DNA of 64,000 nt, taken from the NCBI RefSeq assembly GCF_001182725.1, contig NZ_CWHU01000005.1, positions 372,001 through 436,000 of the forward strand, written 5' to 3'. Under the pieces are notes generated by a model, which was not told where the DNA came from, did not search any database, and worked only from the letters and a program-made list of their open reading frames with translations. The DNA comes from Anaerococcus jeddahensis (GTDB taxonomy: Bacteria; Bacillota; Clostridia; Tissierellales; Peptoniphilaceae). Both the position numbers and the translations under genes were made by a program. Position 1 is the stretch's first letter. Each line of letters opens with the position of its first letter. Shown piece by piece: positions 63,524-64,000 of the stretch.

Positions 63524-64000
63524 ATGGATATTTTAAAGGGACATAAAAGCAAGATTTTCGCAGCTGTATTCATTGCGATAATAGGAGTAGGATTTGGTGT
63601 AATACCTTATTTTTCTGTAGCAGCCATTATTAATAACTTGGTTGCAAAAAATACAAATTTAAATAATTATTATCCATATATTTTTGCTATATTTCTGGGA
63701 TTTATGGCAAGTATATTATTTCATGAAATATCTACTATTATTTCTCATAATCTTGCCTACAGGATTATTGAAGATAAAAGAAAGTTATTAGCTGACAAAT
63801 TAAGTAAAATTTCTATGGGAGAAGTTGAAAGAAAAAGCAGCGGACAGTGGTCTCAATTTATGGTGGAAACACTTGATAAAATGGAAAAACCGATTGCTCA
63901 TGTGATTCCAGAAGTTATTGCTAATATATTCATTCCTATAGTATTGATCATAACAATTTTTATAATGGACTGGAGAATAGGAATTGCAAATTTACTTACA
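63524..64000 (+). CDS. ABC exporter permease/ATPase subunit, 5' part
   Basis: An open frame of 159 codons cut by the window edge, starting MDILKGHKSKIFAAVFIAIIG three nt after the ECF ATPase gene with AAGAAGG upstream. It shows the membrane helices of a type I ABC exporter half (GVGFGVIPYFSVAAIINNLV, YPYIFAIFLGFMASILFHEI, RIIEDKRKLLADKLSKISMG). In cassettes of this kind, two ABC exporter genes follow the ECF genes; here only the beginning is visible. Confidence 0.8.
   Translation, partial: MDILKGHKSKIFAAVFIAIIGVGFGVIPYFSVAAIINNLVAKNTNLNNYYPYIFAIFLGFMASILFHEISTIISHNLAYRIIEDKRKLLADKLSKISMGEVERKSSGQWSQFMVETLDKMEKPIAHVIPEVIANIFIPIVLIITIFIMDWRIGIANLLT

Overview
The window is about 64 kb of a very AT-rich Firmicutes-type chromosome. 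It carries anaerobic ribonucleotide reductase, a SCIFF ranthipeptide locus, CtsR- and NrdR-type operators, and a wall-anchored surface protein with GA-like modules. Together these point to an anaerobic Gram-positive coccus of the Peptoniphilaceae type (Anaerococcus, Finegoldia or a relative). The genus is an inference.

Chromosomal part, 1-25,540. The order is the murA 3' end, recD2 and a ComF-type gene; then, on the minus strand, a SCIFF precursor peptide (scfA, 5000-5149, only 49 codons), its radical SAM maturase scfB, and a PLP-dependent decarboxylase. On the plus strand follow an LTA-synthase-like sulfatase-fold enzyme, a small membrane protein, an LCP-family wall ligase, apt, a heat-shock pair (DnaJ-like plus clpB) behind a CtsR box, nrdD behind paired NrdR boxes, nrdG, a lemA/TPM-domain pair, a surface protein with three GA-like modules and 19 EGKKPE repeats, a nuclease-helicase fusion, and an RlmD-type 23S rRNA methyltransferase. 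Two long gaps (17352-17778 and 21273-21775) hold no genes but contain a family of palindromic repeats and hairpins.

Prophage, about 25,560-59,900. It is a siphovirus-type element. The lysogeny region is leftward (an ImmA-type protease with zinc ribbons, and an XRE repressor) and faces a perfectly symmetric divergent promoter-operator. Early genes are a sigma-like factor, a Cas4/RecB-like nuclease, a DUF2815 protein, family A DNA polymerase, a Bro antirepressor, P4/D5 primase-helicase, a VRR-NUC nuclease and an SNF2-type helicase. The late region runs from HNH, TerS and TerL through portal, ClpP-like protease, HK97-type capsid, connectors, phi13-type major tail protein, a gpG/gpGT frameshift pair, tape measure, tail tip and holin to an amidase endolysin with a Cpl-7 repeat. 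Passenger genes include a SAM-synthetase-like gene beside a ParB-methylase, a DUF3800 gene on the minus strand between TerL and portal, and a toxin-antitoxin pair inside the tail module. No integrase is visible.

Right end, 59,900-64,000. A TetR regulator, apparently started with CTG, precedes an ECF-type transport cassette (Trep_Strep/MptD-type S component, EcfT, double-ATPase EcfA) and the start of an ABC exporter subunit cut by the window edge. This may be cargo of the prophage or of another mobile element.

The most unusual signals are the duplicated 5' end of the major tail gene around a compositionally different insert (49907-50131), a 104-bp palindrome behind the primase gene, an A-AAA-AAG frameshift site in the tail chaperone, strong Shine-Dalgarno sequences in front of ATC, ATA and CTG codons, twin hairpins with identical loops at 21422-21497, and a methylase with altered catalytic motifs.
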